64,000 bases of DNA. Origin: Billgrantia gudaonensis (lineage in GTDB: Bacteria; Pseudomonadota; Gammaproteobacteria; Pseudomonadales; Halomonadaceae). Within the stretch, counting starts at the first letter, position 1, and every line of letters begins with the position of its first letter. The notes beneath the pieces are model-generated. The model saw only the letters and a list, made by a program, of their open reading frames with translations. It had not been told where the DNA came from and did not search any database. The stretch spans positions 81,994 through 145,993 of the forward strand of contig NZ_FNES01000011.1 in NCBI RefSeq assembly GCF_900100195.1, given 5' to 3'. Shown here piece after piece: positions 63,321-64,000 of the stretch. Position numbers and translations under genes: made by a program.

Positions 63321-63600
63321 CGGCTGACGTTTGACTTGGGTCGCTGGTGCCAGCGTGGTAGAGCGTCTAGGCTGGCCGTATGTGTGCGATTGTAAGCGGA
63401 TGTCGAGAGCGAACGGTAAGCCCCAAGGATCGACTGCGTGACGGTCAGCGACAGCAGAGGGGCAGGGGACGGCAGCCAACGGTGAAAACCGGTACAGGGT
63501 GGCAAAGGCAGCACGCACGCGAATTCTGCATAGATTGCCTAGCTATTCTTAATGTCTATGAATATCAATGGGTTATATAGGGAAGGGCAGGCTAGATAAC
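63321..63600. other. Unassigned region between pcaHG terminator and mobile element
   Basis: No ORF with a plausible start and ribosome site. A short frame from 63380 is not convincing. An AT-rich patch runs from about 63530 to 63600, which may be the mobile-element junction. Confidence 0.35.
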
Positions 63601-63604
63601 ATTG

Positions 63605-63626
63605 TTGAACGCGCCTGCGCGTTCAA
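63605..63626. repeat. Perfect 22-base palindrome near the mobile-element edge
   Basis: TTGAACGCGC-CT-GCGCGTTCAA. TGTTGAAC recurs at 63657-63664, 54 bases after 63603-63610. ACCGC-TTC-GCGGT (63668-63680) is a second, shorter dyad. Such structures occur at the ends of IS91-type elements and in recombination sites, but I cannot say which applies. Confidence 0.45.
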
Positions 63627-63729
63627 GTGGATAAACGAGCGGGCTGTCTAATACGCTGTTGAACTAAACCGCTTCGCGGTAGCTGTCGTCGCATCCTGTC
63701 TTTTGCGTCATCGAACCACACTGTTTTTT

Positions 63730-63743
63730 GACCCACGTGGGTC
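63730..63743. repeat. Palindrome GACCCACGTGGGTC before the recombinase
   Basis: A perfect 14-base palindrome preceded by six T on the plus strand, so on the minus strand it is followed by a run of A. It lies 21-34 bases before the recombinase ATG. It may be a terminator of incoming transcription or an operator for the recombinase. Confidence 0.45.
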
Positions 63744-63763
63744 AGAGAACAGGAGTGATGGCG

Positions 63764-64000
63764 ATGACTGCCTTACGACAGACGATGATCGAGGCCATGC
63801 GGCAGCATGGCTTCGCACCACGCACCCACACTACGTACCTGACGGTGATCACCGACCTGGCGCGCTATTTCCACCGCCCGCCGGACACCTTGAGCAGCGA
63901 CGATCTGCAACGCTTCTTCAATCATCTGGTCCAGGAGCGCGGCTTGTCCGCCGCCAGCTGCCGCGTCTACTTGCACGGCGTGCGGTTCCTCTATTTGCAG
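63764..64000 (+). CDS. Tyrosine recombinase (IS91-associated type), N-terminal part
   Basis: 79 residues are visible; the gene runs off the window. ATG 63764 has AGGAG eight bases upstream (ATG 63758 is too close). The sequence TALRQTMIEAMRQHGFAPRTHTTYL resembles the SAM-like N-terminal domain of phage-type integrases that accompany IS91 transposases (xRQKMIEDMxLRGLAPxTQxxY). The catalytic domain is beyond the edge, so activity cannot be judged. It marks the start of a mobile element that adjoins the pca genes. Confidence 0.7.
   Translation, partial: MTALRQTMIEAMRQHGFAPRTHTTYLTVITDLARYFHRPPDTLSSDDLQRFFNHLVQERGLSAASCRVYLHGVRFLYLQ

Noticed and set aside
63380..63580. Short frame between the pcaHG terminator and the recombinase
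   Set aside because: No ribosome site, no recognisable domain and atypical residue mix.
63603..63680. Integron attC site
   Set aside because: Palindromes and TGTTGAAC repeats are present, but the paired core sites (RYYYAAC and GTTRRRY at the right distance) could not be matched, and no integron integrase is seen.

Overview
The window is a gene-dense, high-GC stretch of a gammaproteobacterial chromosome, most like Halomonas and its relatives (Halomonadaceae). I base this on protein content and gene order read by eye: a FabY-type ketoacyl synthase next to coaD and a YfhL-like ferredoxin, cydABX with cydDC, napEFDABC, tripartite tricarboxylate (TTT) and TRAP uptake systems, and a PcaQ-controlled protocatechuate pathway. 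I saw no rRNA, tRNA or CRISPR array and no clear frameshift.

Positions 1-11,800 are mostly housekeeping: the 3' end of tmcA, pepD, dps, two related lipoproteins, a DUF1007/NicO metal-transport pair, a HIT protein, an entericidin-like lipoprotein with an I78-type inhibitor lipoprotein, a voltage-sensor-like membrane protein without a pore, an acyl-CoA thioesterase, a short-chain fatty acid carrier and a MATE exporter. Positions 11,800-18,530 hold the bd oxidase cydABX and its assembly exporter cydDC. They sit behind an AT-rich leader whose FNR/Anr-like box lies exactly where a class II activator should be. Positions 18,580-24,545 hold ferredoxin-coaD-fabY, a TrmB-like methyltransferase, an SMR pump, PBP4 and diacylglycerol kinase, with a possible short RNA gene upstream of fabY.

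Positions 24,700-31,610 form a sugar island that looks like non-phosphorylating L-fucose (or similar 6-deoxysugar) catabolism: ABC importer, mutarotase, SDR dehydrogenase, lactonase, zinc dehydrogenase and a divergent GntR regulator. The later steps (acid dehydratase, aldolase or hydrolase) are missing from the window. glnE and napEFDABC follow, up to about 39,500.

Positions 40,278-63,236 read as one hydroaromatic/aromatic catabolic region. TctCBA and a TRAP system are likely acid importers. QuiC (3-dehydroshikimate dehydratase) and an AroE-like dehydrogenase feed protocatechuate. PcaHG, PcaB, the PcaL fusion, PcaIJ and PcaF take it to succinyl-CoA and acetyl-CoA. Between these lies an operon of a KstD-like flavoprotein, a second QuiC-like TIM barrel with the same metal-site residues, an AEC permease and an IclR regulator; this is the best candidate here for an undescribed catabolic branch. 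A recurring TGTTCG-N5-CGAACA operator, usually in tandem at a 19-bp centre spacing, lies before tctC, quiC, the TRAP genes, pcaB/iclR and pcaI and ties these units into one regulon. A textbook PcaQ box overlaps the stop codon of pcaQ ahead of pcaHG. The right edge (from about 63,600) enters a mobile element with an IS91-associated type of tyrosine recombinase, cut by the window end.
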